From contig NZ_KB904537.1 in NCBI RefSeq assembly GCF_000380105.1, positions 1 through 64,000 on the forward strand: a DNA stretch of 64,000 nt, in the 5' to 3' direction. Below, piece by piece: positions 8,145 to 18,210 of the stretch. The notes under the pieces are model-generated. The model was not told where the DNA came from. It was given only the letters and a program-made list of their open reading frames with translations, and did not search any database. The translations under genes and the position numbers were made by a program. Source of the DNA: Streptococcus orisratti DSM 15617. GTDB lineage: Bacteria; Bacillota; Bacilli; Lactobacillales; Streptococcaceae. How positions within the stretch are numbered: the first letter of the stretch is position 1; every line of letters begins with the position of its first letter.

Positions 8145-8711
8145 CTAACTATCTTTGTGGTTAAATCCCACAACCTCTCTGACAAATGCTTCAATCTGGT
8201 GATTGATTTTTTCTGTCTCAGTTAGATGTTCTGATTTTAAATGATGAGGAACACCTTCAATCAATAAAGTGGGAATATCGTAAGCCTTGCCTACGCTTAA
8301 AACCTCTTCAAAAGGTATAGTCTGGTCTTTACTACCTACAACCATTGCAAGGACTGATTGTAGGTTGGGTATCTTTTCCAAAGTTGGTCTAATAGGTGTT
8401 AAAAAAATATGGTTAGCCTTAAAATGGTTTTCCAGACACCAATTTACTGAACAGGCCGTTCCCAAACTTTTCGATAAAAAAACAATATCGTCGTCCTGTG
8501 CCAATTGCAAGTCCAATAATTGCCTGGTCAGTTCTGCTTGGGCTGTACTGATACTTTCTTCAACCGATGCAAGGACCTTAAAATCGATCATTGAAAAATC
8601 AATCTCTAGCGACTGATAACCGTGTTTGACAAACATGGCTATCAATTTTTGAAATAAAGTTTCCTTTGTTGTATAACCCGTTCCTGGAACATTTATCAGA
8701 TACTTCCTCAT
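8145..8711 (-). CDS. Small alpha/beta hydrolase
   Basis: A 188-residue protein. I use the ATG at 8711, which overlaps the stop of the preceding gene as ATGA and matches the true N-terminus MRKYLINVPGTGYT. The nucleophile elbow is probably SKSLGT (near residues 80-85), with a later GSKDQTIPFEE strand supplying an acid and a histidine near PHHLKSEH, the order Ser-Asp-His of the fold. No lid or signal peptide is seen, so it should be cytoplasmic. The substrate is unknown. Translational coupling with the nucleotidyltransferase upstream indicates the two are made together. Confidence 0.72.
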   Translation of the reverse strand: MRKYLINVPGTGYTTKETLFQKLIAMFVKHGYQSLEIDFSMIDFKVLASVEESISTAQAELTRQLLDLQLAQDDDIVFLSKSLGTACSVNWCLENHFKANHIFLTPIRPTLEKIPNLQSVLAMVVGSKDQTIPFEEVLSVGKAYDIPTLLIEGVPHHLKSEHLTETEKINHQIEAFVREVVGFNHKDS

Positions 8712-9262
8712 GCTATACCCTCCACTCTCAATTGCGGCCACTTACTGGTCCAGTCTTTTTTAGCCATGCGGTCACGATAAACCTTCATGCGGGCTGGGTC
8801 AGCTGCAAAATGCGGAGTGGGTTGCACGATGAATTGCTCAATGTCAGCTGTACCATAAGGAAGAAAAAGGTCCAAGTGTCCTTGTTCATTCAAGCGCGCA
8901 GCAATGGCTGTACAGCGCTCGGGATACTTAGCAATAGCGTCTGTGGCTGACTGATAGGGTTGAGTATTAGGATTATGGCTGTGCATGTAGACTTGATTTT
9001 TCACTTCCCACTGGTAGGCGGGATAGCGGCGGTTGAGGTCAGCTTGTAACGCCAGTGTTTCGTCATAGGAAATGCGAGGATCATAGAAAACCACATCTAA
9101 ATCACTGGCTTCCTCCAATCCCGAACGGTTCGTCAGGATATTCCAGACATAGTTACGCAAGGTGCCTGCTGCCAGCCAACAATCTTGCAAATTCAGCTCT
9201 GCTATGATTCTGAATAGAAGCATGAGTTCTGGATCGCTCTCAAAAAGTTTACGTATTTCCAT
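8708..9262 (-). CDS. Nucleotidyltransferase family protein (DUF925)
   Basis: A 184-residue protein with AAGTLRNYVWNIL near residue 30 and SDLDVVFYDP near residue 53. The latter is the metal-binding DxD-type strand of the NTP_transf_6/DUF925 group of polymerase-beta-fold proteins. Conserved blocks YQWEVKNQVYMHSHN and the TDAIAKYPERCTAIAAR helix also fit this family. The biological substrate of DUF925 proteins is not established. The second ATG (9262) is as good a start as the first (9265). Cytoplasmic; coupled with the downstream hydrolase. Confidence 0.8.
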   Translation of the reverse strand: MEIRKLFESDPELMLLFRIIAELNLQDCWLAAGTLRNYVWNILTNRSGLEEASDLDVVFYDPRISYDETLALQADLNRRYPAYQWEVKNQVYMHSHNPNTQPYQSATDAIAKYPERCTAIAARLNEQGHLDLFLPYGTADIEQFIVQPTPHFAADPARMKVYRDRMAKKDWTSKWPQLRVEGIA

Positions 9263-9502
9263 CAAGTATTCTCCTCAAAATTTTTGTAAATCCACCAGTA
9301 CTTCCCAAAGTAAGTGACAATAAAGCGCTCAGTGGCTTCAAGCCTTCATGTTTCATTATAGCATAAAAACAGTGCCACATGACCGACAGTTACAGGCCTG
9401 ATTAGTCAATTTATAAAATGGCATACCCCATTTATTCGGTGGTTAGCTTCCCCTTCAATGCAGCTTACGGTTATGATATAATGAAAAGAAAAAGGAAATT
9501 TT

Positions 9503-10702
9503 ATGATTAGAAACTTTAAACCACGCTTGATTTCCTTACGTGTTCACATCTATAAACATCTCTCAGACTTATTTCCAATCGCGGTGGCCTATGCCTTCTT
9601 ACAAATCATCGTGGCTTTATTCTTAAAACCTAATAGTTTTTTCCCCGTGACCTTGGGAATTGATTGGTTCGAAAAGATGTGGTGGCTAGATCATCTGATA
9701 TCTGACTTGTCGTCCGTCATACTCTGTCTCTTGTACTCTTTATTTGTCACTCTCATCGTATGCGACTACCTCGGAAACAGTAAGAGCCGACCCTTACCTA
9801 CCATTTTTTCCTTTCTTTTTACATGGCTCATGTACAGCACGATACATCTGGGTATGGGACAAAAAGAATATACATATCCCGCTTGGATGTTATTGATTGG
9901 GACGAGTGTTTTGATTGTAGCTCTTGTGAAGCTTGGACGGCGCTTCTTTAGTAAGATACCTTATATGGACTGGATTACTTTTATTGGCGGGATTTATGGG
10001 ACACAGCTTCTGGCTAATAAATTCACTTTCCGTGATATTTTGACAAATCTGCAAGGACTTTGGAGTTTGGCTGTCTCATGGGAACCTGTTCATTATTACA
10101 GCGTTGCTGCTTGGTCATTGGTCGGACCTGTCTGCGTCTTTTTAGGAATCCCCGTTCCAGAGTTCTTGTCTAATCCGACAGCTGATTTAGACAGCGCAAC
10201 AACCAACATGACTGCTGTCCTTAGTCAGCAAAAAGTCCCTTATCCTTTTACCCTTTACACATTACAAAATAGTTTTGCCATTATTGGCGGAGTGGGTTTC
10301 CTCTTTGGCTTGGCACTCTCTATTTATATCTTCCATAAAAAGCAGGGTAAAAGACTAGGTGCTCGATACACATTGTCAGTTATTGCCATGCTCTTTAATC
10401 AGCCTCTGCCTTTTCTCATGGCTTATCCAATTCTCCTGAATCCTATCTTGCTTACTCCCATGCTACTTTCGACACTGGTTAGTATTGCTATCGGGGTTTT
10501 GGCCATTTATAGCAAAGTTGTCTTTCCGTCCCTGTACACAGTACCGACTGGAACACCTCATATCCTTTTTGCTTACCTCGCTTCCAATGCGTGCTTAGGA
10601 TATCTCATTTTAATACCACTAGTCATTGCTGTATCAACGACCATCTATTACCCATTTGTCAAAAAATTATACAAGGAGGACGTCATCAGTGAAAAAGCTT
10701 GA
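9503..10702 (+). CDS. Lone EIIC-like membrane protein
   Basis: A 399-residue protein with about ten hydrophobic segments. The second half has the layout of the lactose/cellobiose-type PTS EIIC: an FAIIGGVGFLFGLALSI helix, LFNQPLPFLMAYPILLNPILL, and a final YYPFVKKLYK. In working EIICs the equivalent motif reads N-E-P and an upstream G-I-H-G carries a key histidine. Here these are N-Q-P and G-I-P. No EIIA or EIIB is nearby. It may therefore have lost phosphotransfer and kept another role, perhaps transport or sensing. It overlaps the DUF915 hydrolase by 14 bases. Family assignment is by motif reading only. Confidence 0.65.
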   Translation: MIRNFKPRLISLRVHIYKHLSDLFPIAVAYAFLQIIVALFLKPNSFFPVTLGIDWFEKMWWLDHLISDLSSVILCLLYSLFVTLIVCDYLGNSKSRPLPTIFSFLFTWLMYSTIHLGMGQKEYTYPAWMLLIGTSVLIVALVKLGRRFFSKIPYMDWITFIGGIYGTQLLANKFTFRDILTNLQGLWSLAVSWEPVHYYSVAAWSLVGPVCVFLGIPVPEFLSNPTADLDSATTNMTAVLSQQKVPYPFTLYTLQNSFAIIGGVGFLFGLALSIYIFHKKQGKRLGARYTLSVIAMLFNQPLPFLMAYPILLNPILLTPMLLSTLVSIAIGVLAIYSKVVFPSLYTVPTGTPHILFAYLASNACLGYLILIPLVIAVSTTIYYPFVKKLYKEDVISEKA

Positions 10703-11546
10703 TTTAAAGGCTCTGTTCAACAAATGGCCCTACCTTCTTACGGGATTTATCTTGCTCATCATGTTACTCTTAGGGCAGCGCTATGTGAATAATTTCTACA
10801 AAACCAACACTCGCCTCTACACCTCGCAAACGGAACCCACTATATTTGTCCCAGGTTCTAGTGCGACACAAGAACGTTTTAATGGCACTTTTCAAAAATT
10901 AGCTTCTATGGGCTACTCTCATTCAGTTTTGAAAATTACCGTATCTAAAAAGGGCACATTATCCTACTCAGGAGCGATTTCATCAAGAGAGCATAATCCT
11001 TACATCGTTATTGCCTTTGAAGACAATTCAGATTCCTATGCTAATATTAAACGTCAGGCTGGATGGCTCAATACAGCACTCTCTGAGATTCAAACGAAAT
11101 ACCGATTTTGCCGATTTAATGCTGTTGGTCACTCCAATGGTGGTTTAGTCTGGTCCTTCTTTTTAGAAGATTATTGGCCAGATACCAACTTCCAAATCAA
11201 TACCTTGATGACCATTGGTTCTCCCTATAACCTAACAGTAACCGACATGGACAATCACACCCAGATGTTGACAGACTTGATTGATGACAAGAGCAATATT
11301 CCAAAAGACCTTACCGTCTATAATATCTCAGGAAGTAACAGTTACAATAGTGACTATCTCGTCGCTATAGCTGGTAAGTACATCTATCAAAATCAAGTCA
11401 AACAATACACTTTCTTTACGGTGACAGGATCAACCTCAGAGCATTCAGATTTACCAACCAACACTCAAGTACTTCAATATATCGCTCAATACGTCCTTCA
11501 AACAGGAAAAGGCCAAAAGCCCACACCCAATAACACTTCTAAATAA
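10689..11546 (+). CDS. DUF915 alpha/beta hydrolase, membrane anchored
   Basis: A 285-residue protein beginning at the GTG at 10689, with AAGGAGG 8 bases upstream and the frame opening inside the end of the EIIC-like gene. An N-terminal hydrophobic segment (about residues 12-32) is followed by PTIFVPGSSATQERFNG, the typical start of DUF915 hydrolases, and then GHSNGG, the nucleophile elbow with the catalytic serine. A late SEHSDLPTN block supplies the histidine. Without a cleavage site the catalytic domain should sit outside the cell, tethered by the N-terminus. Substrate unknown. The overlap implies a functional link with the EIIC-like protein. Confidence 0.8.
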   Translation: MKKLDLKALFNKWPYLLTGFILLIMLLLGQRYVNNFYKTNTRLYTSQTEPTIFVPGSSATQERFNGTFQKLASMGYSHSVLKITVSKKGTLSYSGAISSREHNPYIVIAFEDNSDSYANIKRQAGWLNTALSEIQTKYRFCRFNAVGHSNGGLVWSFFLEDYWPDTNFQINTLMTIGSPYNLTVTDMDNHTQMLTDLIDDKSNIPKDLTVYNISGSNSYNSDYLVAIAGKYIYQNQVKQYTFFTVTGSTSEHSDLPTNTQVLQYIAQYVLQTGKGQKPTPNNTSK

Positions 11547-11754
11547 CTATGCATTAAAATTCTAATGAACGTCAAGTCTTCCTTGTCACAACCGTTCTGT
11601 TGCATACTGGGTCCTTAGTTAACGAATACTCCATGAACAATCGGGTTAGCCTCAACAGTCCTGAAAAACATTGAATAATCAGAAATAAGGCGGACAAGAT
11701 TCATATCAGCCATATACCAATTGAACACTGCTATTTTTTCATCTAGCATAGCTG

Positions 11755-11858
11755 ATACTCTTCGAAAATCAAAATTATCCGTTGTCAACTTACCTTGATG
11801 AACTCAAGTTCTATCGTCGGCTTCGTTTCCTAGGCTACTTTTGATTTTCATTGAGTAT
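11755..11858. repeat. 104-bp BOX-like inverted-repeat element, copy A
   Basis: Ends are ATACTCTTCGAAAATCAAAA and, inverted, ATACTCAATGAAAATCAAAA. It is nearly identical to copy B at 22439-22542 (I see a single difference). The surrounding stretch 11547-11890 holds no gene; 11640-11750 looks like a more decayed relative. Confidence 0.85.
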
Positions 11859-11891
11859 GAAACTTGATTTTTGAAGAGTATAAAAATAATA

Positions 11892-11940
11892 GGAACGAGA
11901 AAGCTCCCCTTACTTTGGAGTACTTTCTCGTTCCCTTTTT
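11892..11940. terminator. rbfA: Bidirectional terminator at the end of rbfA
   Basis: GGAACGAGAAAGCTCC pairs with GGAGTACTTTCTCGTTCC around a short loop. A T run lies to the right and a U-rich stretch follows on the minus strand, so it can serve rbfA and stop plus-strand transcripts. Confidence 0.75.
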
Positions 11941-12290
11941 TATTTTCTATTTTCCAAATCGCGAAGCATCTGGTCAATTTTATTTCCATATTCAATCGAT
12001 TCATCCTTGATAAAAGTCAAATCAGGAATCTTATACATGGTCAAATTCTTACCCAGTTCACGTTTGATAGTTCCTGTTGCCTTTTCCAGACCAAGCTGAG
12101 CTTTTTGACTCTCTGATGCTAAATCTGAATGAATAGTGTAATACACCTTCGCCATTGAGAGGTCTCCCAACATTTGTACATCAGTGATGGTTACACCTTG
12201 CACACGCGGATCACGTACTTTTTTCTGCAAAATCTCATTGACTTCGCGTTTAATTTCCATTCCAACACGATCAATACGATGATTAGCCAT
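11940..12290 (-). CDS. rbfA: 30S ribosome-binding factor RbfA
   Basis: A 116-residue protein, the usual length, beginning [21 protein letters not shown] and containing [14 protein letters not shown] and the KH-fold strand [10 protein letters not shown]. RbfA binds immature 30S subunits next to the 5' end of 16S rRNA and helps late maturation, particularly in the cold (known). It follows infB as in other Firmicutes. However, a terminator and a ~200-bp repeat-like stretch separate the two, so rbfA probably has its own promoter or is reached by read-through. Confidence 0.95.
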   Translation of the reverse strand: MANHRIDRVGMEIKREVNEILQKKVRDPRVQGVTITDVQMLGDLSMAKVYYTIHSDLASESQKAQLGLEKATGTIKRELGKNLTMYKIPDLTFIKDESIEYGNKIDQMLRDLENRK

Positions 12291-12330
12291 AGTTTTTTCC
12301 TTTCTTTAATTTGTTTCTAGTTTTGATAAG

Positions 12331-12535
12331 TACACTCAGTGAAAACCAAGATCAGATTAGCTTAAACAGCCTACAGAGAGACTTTGAAAAGTCGGAAATG
12401 AAGCGAGTAACGTTCATATCATCAATATCCAGCTAGAAGCGCTGTTACTTTTTATTTGTGCGTAGCAGGCTGTAAATCTCTACTGAAGTTTCAGGTTAAG
12501 CCAATAAAGTTGAATATGATTTTCAAAGACTATAT
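12331..12535. repeat. Degenerate BOX-like element between infB and rbfA
   Basis: The ends TACACTCAGTGAAAACCA and GATTTTCAAAGACTATA resemble the termini of the 104-bp elements. The interior contains the GGAAATGAAGCG and GTTCATATCATC blocks shared loosely with other intergenic repeats here. Assignment by eye. Confidence 0.5.
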
Positions 12536-12632
12536 TCTTTTGACACAACCAACATCTCACAGAATGTTATTACCTAACGCTTTGTAAAACGGACACTATC
12601 AGTAATCTGCAACCATTTTCTACCTTTTTAAC

Positions 12633-12660
12633 AAAAGCTAGGCCAGATGACCTAGCTTTT
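12633..12660 (-). terminator. Terminator downstream of infB
   Basis: A perfect 10-bp stem AAAAGCTAGG/CCTAGCTTTT with an 8-base loop, followed on the minus strand by a short U run. It lies 114 bases behind the infB stop. Confidence 0.8.
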
Positions 12661-12773
12661 ATTGCTTTTCAATAAAGGAAGTAAGTAACTCTAATCGAGA
12701 AAATAATCCGCAAGCATAACTTGTGTTACACAAAGCAAAATTAACAAAGAATAGAGTTAAGAACCTTTCTTTA

Positions 12774-15650
12774 TCATCTCTTGATTTCCTCCATGATGTA
12801 AGCTTCAATAGTATCGTCAACTTTAAGATCATTGAAGTTTTCAATCATGAGACCACCTTCTTGAGCGTTTCCGACTTCCTTAACATCATCTTTATAGTGT
12901 TTCAAACTTGCAAGTTTACCATCAAAGATAACCACACCATCACGGATAACTCGAGCGTTTGAATCCCGCGTAATTTTACCATTGATAACCATAAATCCAC
13001 CAATAGTTCCGACCTTGGATACCTTGAAAGTTTCACGGATGATAGCTTCACCAATGATTTTTTCTTCGAATTCTGGATCAAGCATTCCTTTCATGGCATC
13101 TTCAACTTCTTCAATGACTTTGTAGATAATTGAGTGGAGACGAATTTCCACGCCATCAGTTTCTGCTTGTGTCCGTGCCTGTGGTGTAGGACGGACGTTA
13201 AAACCAATAACAACGGCATTCGAAGCTTCCGCAAGTGTGATGTCCGATTCATTGATAGCACCAACTGCTGAATGGACAACGGTAACTTTTACACCTTCAA
13301 CATCAATTTTGAGAAGTGATGCAGCAAGTGCTTCAACAGAACCTTGAACATCGGCTTTGATGATGACGTTAACAGATTTAACTTCACCTGCTTTGAGGGT
13401 ATCAAAAAGATTTTCAAGAGAAACACGTTGAGTAGCTTGACGTTGTTTCATGAGTGCACGTTTCGCACGTTCTTCACCAGCCGCACGAGCAGCTTTTTCG
13501 TCTTCATAAACAGCGAAATGATCTCCTGCCATAGGCGCTTCGTTCAGTCCTGTGATAGATACTGGCGTTGAAGGCTCTGCAAATTTCACGCGACGACCGA
13601 GGTCATTAGCCATAGCACGAACACGTCCAAAAGTATTTCCGACAACAATTGGATCTTGCACATGAAGGGTACCTTGTTGAACAAGGAGGGTTGCCACTGC
13701 ACCTTTACCTTTATCAAGGCGAGCTTCAATAACAGTACCAATGGCACGGACAGTTGGATCAGCTTTAAGTTCTTCCATCTCAGCTACTAAAAGAACTGTT
13801 TCAAGTAATTCTTCAATGTTTTGACCGAATTTTGCTGAGATTTCAACAAACTCACAGTCACCGCCCCAAGCAGTTGAAATGATACCGTGCTCCGCTAATT
13901 CACCGATAACACGTTCTGGGTTAGCACCTGGTTTATCAATCTTGTTGATAGCAACGATGATTGGTACTCCAGCCGCTTTTGAGTGATTGATGGCTTCAAT
14001 CGTTTGTGGCATGACACCGTCATCAGCAGCAACAATCAAGATAGTAATATCGGTGATTGAAGCACCACGTGCACGCATTGAGGTAAAGGCCGCGTGACCT
14101 GGTGTGTCAAGGAAAGTAATCTTCTTACCATTTTCAATGATTTGATAAGCTCCAATGTGCTGAGTGATTCCACCAGCTTCACCTGTTGCTACACGCGAAT
14201 TGCGCAAAGTATCCAAAAGGGTTGTTTTCCCGTGGTCAACGTGTCCCATGATTGTTACAACCGGCGCACGCTCAACCATATTTTCAGGATTGAGGTAGTC
14301 TTCATCAACGAAGAAACGTTCAATATCAGCATTATCAACTTCAACTTTTTTCTTGGCTTCAATACCATAGTCCACCATAAGTAGTTCAATGGTATCTCCG
14401 TCAAGCGATTGGTTTTGTGTTGCCATAACACCCATCATGAAGAGTTTTTTTACAATTTCAGCTGGTTCGCGTTTGATACGTTTTGCGATTTCAGCCACCG
14501 TCATACCTTCAGTATATTCAAATTCTTTTGGTAATTCATGGAACTTACGTTCTGTGACGGGTTTGGCACTATCTTGGCGATTATTTTTACCTTTTTTATT
14601 TTTCTTGCTGTTATTCCAGTTACTATTCTTTTGATTTCTCACTTGGTTTTGACTATTCCAATTTTTCTTATTTTTTGTTTGTTTAGGACCATCTTCATTT
14701 TCATGTTTAAAATCACGTGATTTATCCGAATGGGCCTTTTTACGACGATTATCTTGCGCCTTAGATGCCTCTTGAATAGGGGCTGGCGCAGCTTTAACAA
14801 CAACAGTGTTCTTCTTAGACTCTGCCTTCTTAGCAACTTCAGCCTTAGCTTGCTCTTCTAATTTAGCTTGACGTTCCGCTTCCTGAGCCTTAAGAGCAGC
14901 TTGTTTGGCTGCTTCTGCTTCACGAGCTGCACGTTGCTTGGCTTCTTCTTGTTCACGGAAACGTGCCTCACTGTTACGTGAGTATTCCGCATTTTGCTCC
15001 GCCTTCAATGCTGCTGCACGTGCCTTAAAATCAATCCGCGGTGCAGCTGGTTGCTGAGGTCGATTTTGATTGCGGGCATCGTGGCGGTCATTTTGACGGT
15101 TATCGCGACGATCGTTGTTCCGATTTTGTCCTTGTACTTGTCGGTCGCGACTAGTTCCCTGACGGTCGTTCGAGCGATTATTCTGATTACGCTTATCTTG
15201 ACGATTTTGATTATGCTCATTGCGACGATCATTTTGACGCTTAGTGCTACGCTCATTGTTGCGATTATTTCCTTGAGCACGGCGTTCTGCTTCTGCTTTG
15301 GCTTTTGCTTCGCGCTCCGCCTTAAAATTTCGGCTTTGCGGCTTTGGCTTGGCAGCCGATGTTGGCTGTGAAGTCGTAACTGGTTGTGCTGTCACTTCTA
15401 CAGGCGCAGTAGTTTTAGTTACTGGTTCAACTTTTACCTTAAGTGCTTCTACAGGCTTTTCAACCTCAGCAGGCACAGCTTTTTCAATCTTTTGCGTTAC
15501 AAAACTTTCCGTAATTCGTTTGGCATCAGATTCTTCCACACTAGAGGAATGGCTTTTTACAGGAAGGCCTAGAGCTTGAGCATGTTCAACAACTTCCTTG
15601 CTTGTTTTTCCAATTTCTTTAGCAATTTCGTGTAATCTTTTCTTTGACAA
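12774..15650 (-). CDS. infB: Translation initiation factor IF-2
   Basis: A 958-residue protein. The N-terminal subdomain starts [21 protein letters not shown] long low-complexity linker rich in Asn, Arg and Gln follows (about residues 95-200). The second N-terminal domain includes [11 protein letters not shown]. The G domain carries GHVDHGKTT (G1), DTPGHAAF (G3) and NKIDKP (G4). IF-2 delivers initiator tRNA to the 30S subunit and drives subunit joining. It is the fifth gene of the rimP-nusA cluster. The Asn/Arg-rich linker is repetitive at the DNA level, which creates several long spurious frames on the opposite strand. Confidence 0.98.
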   Translation of the reverse strand: MSKKRLHEIAKEIGKTSKEVVEHAQALGLPVKSHSSSVEESDAKRITESFVTQKIEKAVPAEVEKPVEALKVKVEPVTKTTAPVEVTAQPVTTSQPTSAAKPKPQSRNFKAEREAKAKAEAERRAQGNNRNNERSTKRQNDRRNEHNQNRQDKRNQNNRSNDRQGTSRDRQVQGQNRNNDRRDNRQNDRHDARNQNRPQQPAAPRIDFKARAAALKAEQNAEYSRNSEARFREQEEAKQRAAREAEAAKQAALKAQEAERQAKLEEQAKAEVAKKAESKKNTVVVKAAPAPIQEASKAQDNRRKKAHSDKSRDFKHENEDGPKQTKNKKNWNSQNQVRNQKNSNWNNSKKNKKGKNNRQDSAKPVTERKFHELPKEFEYTEGMTVAEIAKRIKREPAEIVKKLFMMGVMATQNQSLDGDTIELLMVDYGIEAKKKVEVDNADIERFFVDEDYLNPENMVERAPVVTIMGHVDHGKTTLLDTLRNSRVATGEAGGITQHIGAYQIIENGKKITFLDTPGHAAFTSMRARGASITDITILIVAADDGVMPQTIEAINHSKAAGVPIIVAINKIDKPGANPERVIGELAEHGIISTAWGGDCEFVEISAKFGQNIEELLETVLLVAEMEELKADPTVRAIGTVIEARLDKGKGAVATLLVQQGTLHVQDPIVVGNTFGRVRAMANDLGRRVKFAEPSTPVSITGLNEAPMAGDHFAVYEDEKAARAAGEERAKRALMKQRQATQRVSLENLFDTLKAGEVKSVNVIIKADVQGSVEALAASLLKIDVEGVKVTVVHSAVGAINESDITLAEASNAVVIGFNVRPTPQARTQAETDGVEIRLHSIIYKVIEEVEDAMKGMLDPEFEEKIIGEAIIRETFKVSKVGTIGGFMVINGKITRDSNARVIRDGVVIFDGKLASLKHYKDDVKEVGNAQEGGLMIENFNDLKVDDTIEAYIMEEIKR

Positions 15651-15669
15651 TTGATGTCCTCCTATTCGT

Positions 15670-15972
15670 TTATTCCATAAGAGTCCTCATTTTCTTTGAA
15701 AATCCAGTGTCTGCAATGGCAATAACCTTACGCGGTTTCCCTAATGCAGCACTTAATTCCAGCGTATCAAACACTGTGGAGACTTCTACTTTGTAATATT
15801 TACTTTTATCAGTTATTTTCTTGGTCAAATTCGGTCCAGCATCATGAGCTAGAAAAATAAGTTGTGCTTTTCTAGATTGAATAGTTTTGATAACTAATTC
15901 TTCACCAGAGATTACTTTTCCTGCCCTTTGTGCTAGACCAATTAGATTTGACAATTTCTCACGGTTATTCAA
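15670..15972 (-). CDS. ylxQ: YlxQ, L7Ae-family RNA-binding protein
   Basis: A 100-residue protein with the L7Ae/L30e/S12e fold signature: [22 protein letters not shown] at the start, [18 protein letters not shown] in the middle and [12 protein letters not shown] near the end. YlxQ-type proteins bind kink-turn-like RNA and are encoded between nusA and infB in most Firmicutes. It overlaps rnpM by 8 bases and precedes infB by 19, so all are translated from one message. Its precise RNA target is not established. Confidence 0.92.
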   Translation of the reverse strand: MNNREKLSNLIGLAQRAGKVISGEELVIKTIQSRKAQLIFLAHDAGPNLTKKITDKSKYYKVEVSTVFDTLELSAALGKPRKVIAIADTGFSKKMRTLME

Positions 15973-16261
15973 GACCTAACTCTCTTCTTTTAACTTTGTG
16001 ATCCACATAAGCAATCAATTCATCATAAAATTCCTCTGGAACATCCATTGAAAAACTGCGATTGAATACTTTCTTTTTCTTTGCCTGAAGAGCTTCATCG
16101 TTGTCCAACTTAATGTAGGCACCACGGCCATTTTTCTTGCCAGTCGGGTCAATGAAAATTTCCCCTTCTTTATTTTTAACTATACGAAGAAGGTCGCGCT
16201 TATCAATCACTTCTCCCGAAACAACTGATTTCCTTAAAGGTATTTTACGTGTTTTAGCCAT
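15965..16261 (-). CDS. rnpM: YlxR/RnpM, RNA-binding protein
   Basis: A 98-residue protein starting MAKTRKIPLRKSVVSGEVIDKRDLLRIV, with the family block IDPTGKKNGRGAYI (about residues 37-50). YlxR proteins usually begin RKIPxRxCxxC; here the cysteines are replaced by SVVSGEV, as in other streptococci. Recent work names the family RnpM because it modulates RNase P activity in B. subtilis. It is the third gene of the rimP-nusA operon, overlapping ylxQ. Confidence 0.92.
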   Translation of the reverse strand: MAKTRKIPLRKSVVSGEVIDKRDLLRIVKNKEGEIFIDPTGKKNGRGAYIKLDNDEALQAKKKKVFNRSFSMDVPEEFYDELIAYVDHKVKRRELGLE

Positions 16262-16287
16262 GAAACACCTCTTTTCTTCTAATTTTA

Positions 16288-17481
16288 TTATTCAGCTTCT
16301 GTACCAAAAGCTTCGGCTGCCGCTGCTAAGTCAGCATCAACTACAGATTCTTCTACTTCTGCCGGTGAAAGAGCCGTGGCTGCTTCGCGCTCTGTTTCAA
16401 GTGCCTCGTACTCAGAAGCAGACTTGATGTCAATACGGTAGCCAGTTAAGTGAGCCGCCAAACGAACATTTTGTCCACGACGTCCAATAGCCAGCGATAA
16501 TTTATTATCAGGAACAACAACAGTTGCTCTTCTGCTATCTTCATCATCAAAGAGAACCATATCAACTTCCGCAGGAGCAATAGCATTATAGATAAACTCT
16601 GCTGGATCTTCTACCCATTGAATAACATCAATGTTTTCTTCGACAGGTACTTCAACACCAGCTTTAGCATCATATCGTTTTGGATGGAATTTGCTAATAA
16701 CTTTCTTGATATTTGAACCACCGCGTCCAACGATAGTACCGATAGCATCGACATTTGGATTGTGAGAACGTACAGCAACCTTGGTACGATCACCAGCTTC
16801 ACGGGATACGCTCATGATTTCCACTGTGCCATCGAAAACTTCTGGAATTTCTTGTTCCATGATACGTTTGATAAATTCTGGATGGCTACGGCTAACGAAG
16901 ACATTGACCCCTTTAGGATTATTTTCAACCTTGTACACATAAACTTCAATACGGTCATGAGATTTCCACGTTTCACCAGGAATTTGGTCTTGGTGAGAAA
17001 GCTGCGCTTCTAAAGAACCAAGGTTAACGTAGATAAAACGTTGGTCAAAACGTTCTACCGTACCAGTCATGATTTCACCCTCATGTTGTTTGTACTCATT
17101 ATAAGTGACTTCGCGCATTTGACGGCGCATTTTTTCCATGATAGTTTGCTTGGCAGACTGCGCAGCAACTCGACCAAACTCTCTCACAGACTCTTCAAAG
17201 CGAATTTTATCACCAAGTTCGTAGGCGGAGCTGATTTTCAAGGCATCTGATAGGCTAATTTCCAAGCGGCTATCAAAAACTTCTTCGACAACCTCACGTA
17301 CAGTGAAAACTTGAAAATCACCTGTCTTTTCATTGAACTCAATGGCACAAGACTCAGATTGACCATAGCGACGTTTATAAGCTGATTTTAGTGATTCTTT
17401 TACGGCATCAATGATGTCGTCTTTATTGATGTGTTTTTCTTCTTCCAAAATACGGAAGGCTTCTAGCATTTCTTTGCTCAT
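16288..17481 (-). CDS. nusA: Transcription termination/antitermination factor NusA
   Basis: A 397-residue protein. I start it at the ATG at 17481 (MSKEMLEAFRILEEEK), which has AGGA 9 bases upstream. A TTG seven codons earlier lies too close to its own purine stretch. Domains in order: N-terminal RNA polymerase-binding domain (1-125), S1 (about 130-200, GEIMTGTVERFDQRFIYVNLG) and two KH domains (VGRGGSNIKKVISKFHPKRYD and LAIGRRGQNVRLAAHLTGYRID). Low-GC bacteria lack the C-terminal AR repeats of E. coli NusA; the Glu/Ala-rich tail here agrees. It binds nascent RNA at the polymerase exit channel and affects pausing. Confidence 0.97.
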   Translation of the reverse strand: MSKEMLEAFRILEEEKHINKDDIIDAVKESLKSAYKRRYGQSESCAIEFNEKTGDFQVFTVREVVEEVFDSRLEISLSDALKISSAYELGDKIRFEESVREFGRVAAQSAKQTIMEKMRRQMREVTYNEYKQHEGEIMTGTVERFDQRFIYVNLGSLEAQLSHQDQIPGETWKSHDRIEVYVYKVENNPKGVNVFVSRSHPEFIKRIMEQEIPEVFDGTVEIMSVSREAGDRTKVAVRSHNPNVDAIGTIVGRGGSNIKKVISKFHPKRYDAKAGVEVPVEENIDVIQWVEDPAEFIYNAIAPAEVDMVLFDDEDSRRATVVVPDNKLSLAIGRRGQNVRLAAHLTGYRIDIKSASEYEALETEREAATALSPAEVEESVVDADLAAAAEAFGTEAE

Positions 17482-17529
17482 AGTGTTGTGTCCTAGGGAC
17501 AATTCCTTTCCTAAAATTTAATTCTTAAC

Positions 17530-18009
17530 TTATAGCTTAACTGCCATACGGGCTTTAGCCACTGTTTCATAGGGAATATGGACTGTTTTGTGACGCGTCT
17601 TATCCAAGTAATCAATCGCCAAAGTCTTCCCATCAAATGATTTCAAATCACCTTCAAAAATTTTCACTTTATCAATAGCCTTATAAAGACTCACGTTAAT
17701 ATAAGAGCCTACAGCATTCCCCAAAGCTTCCTTTGTTTTTAAAGGGCGCTCTAATCCTGGACTTGAAACTTCCAGCATATACTGTTCAGGAAATGGATCA
17801 GGCTCGATGGTATCTAGCAATGGACTGATAAGTTCTGTGAGAACGACAGTATCTTCTACAGTAATCCCCTCAGGCTTATCCACTAAAATACTTAGAACAT
17901 AGTCTCCACCCAATTTTTCATACTCAACATCAACCAACTCAAATGGCGCTTCAATCACTGGTGCTACCACCTCTGTGACGATGTCAATGATATTATTTTT
18001 TGCGATAAT
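17530..18009 (-). CDS. rimP: Ribosome maturation factor RimP, non-canonical start
   Basis: A protein of about 159 residues beginning near [14 protein letters not shown], with the conserved blocks [32 protein letters not shown] and a C-terminal SH3-like barrel. RimP assists 30S assembly. A strong AAGGAGGGG ribosome binding site lies just upstream, but no ATG, GTG or TTG follows it. The first codons after it are ATT (18009) and ATC (18006). Upstream in-frame codons lie on the wrong side of the binding site. An ATT or ATC start, as in infC, is the best reading. The gene opens the nusA-infB operon. Confidence 0.9.
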   Translation of the reverse strand: MIAKNNIIDIVTEVVAPVIEAPFELVDVEYEKLGGDYVLSILVDKPEGITVEDTVVLTELISPLLDTIEPDPFPEQYMLEVSSPGLERPLKTKEALGNAVGSYINVSLYKAIDKVKIFEGDLKSFDGKTLAIDYLDKTRHKTVHIPYETVAKARMAVKL

Positions 18010-18210
18010 TCTCCCCTCCTTCAACTTCAGCAACAATATCAACCTCTCCCTTGATGCTCTTGCCAAGTCATTAAATAAAATACACACAAGAGGCGAAGAT
18101 ACTTCTCCGCCCCTTTCTTGTATTATTTACTATTATTGTAACATAAATTTATCAGAATGCAAGAATTCTGCTTGTTTTCATAAAAAATAATCTAGTCATG
18201 GGAATAACAA

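Noticed and set aside
14094-15579. Several long open frames on the plus strand opposite infB
   Set aside because: They mirror the repetitive Asn/Arg/Gln-rich linker and G domain of IF-2, have no ribosome binding sites and encode low-complexity hydrophobic strings.
17482-17502. Upstream TTG start for nusA
   Set aside because: The purine stretch is directly adjacent to that TTG, while the ATG at 17481 has AGGA at the right distance and gives the standard NusA N-terminus.
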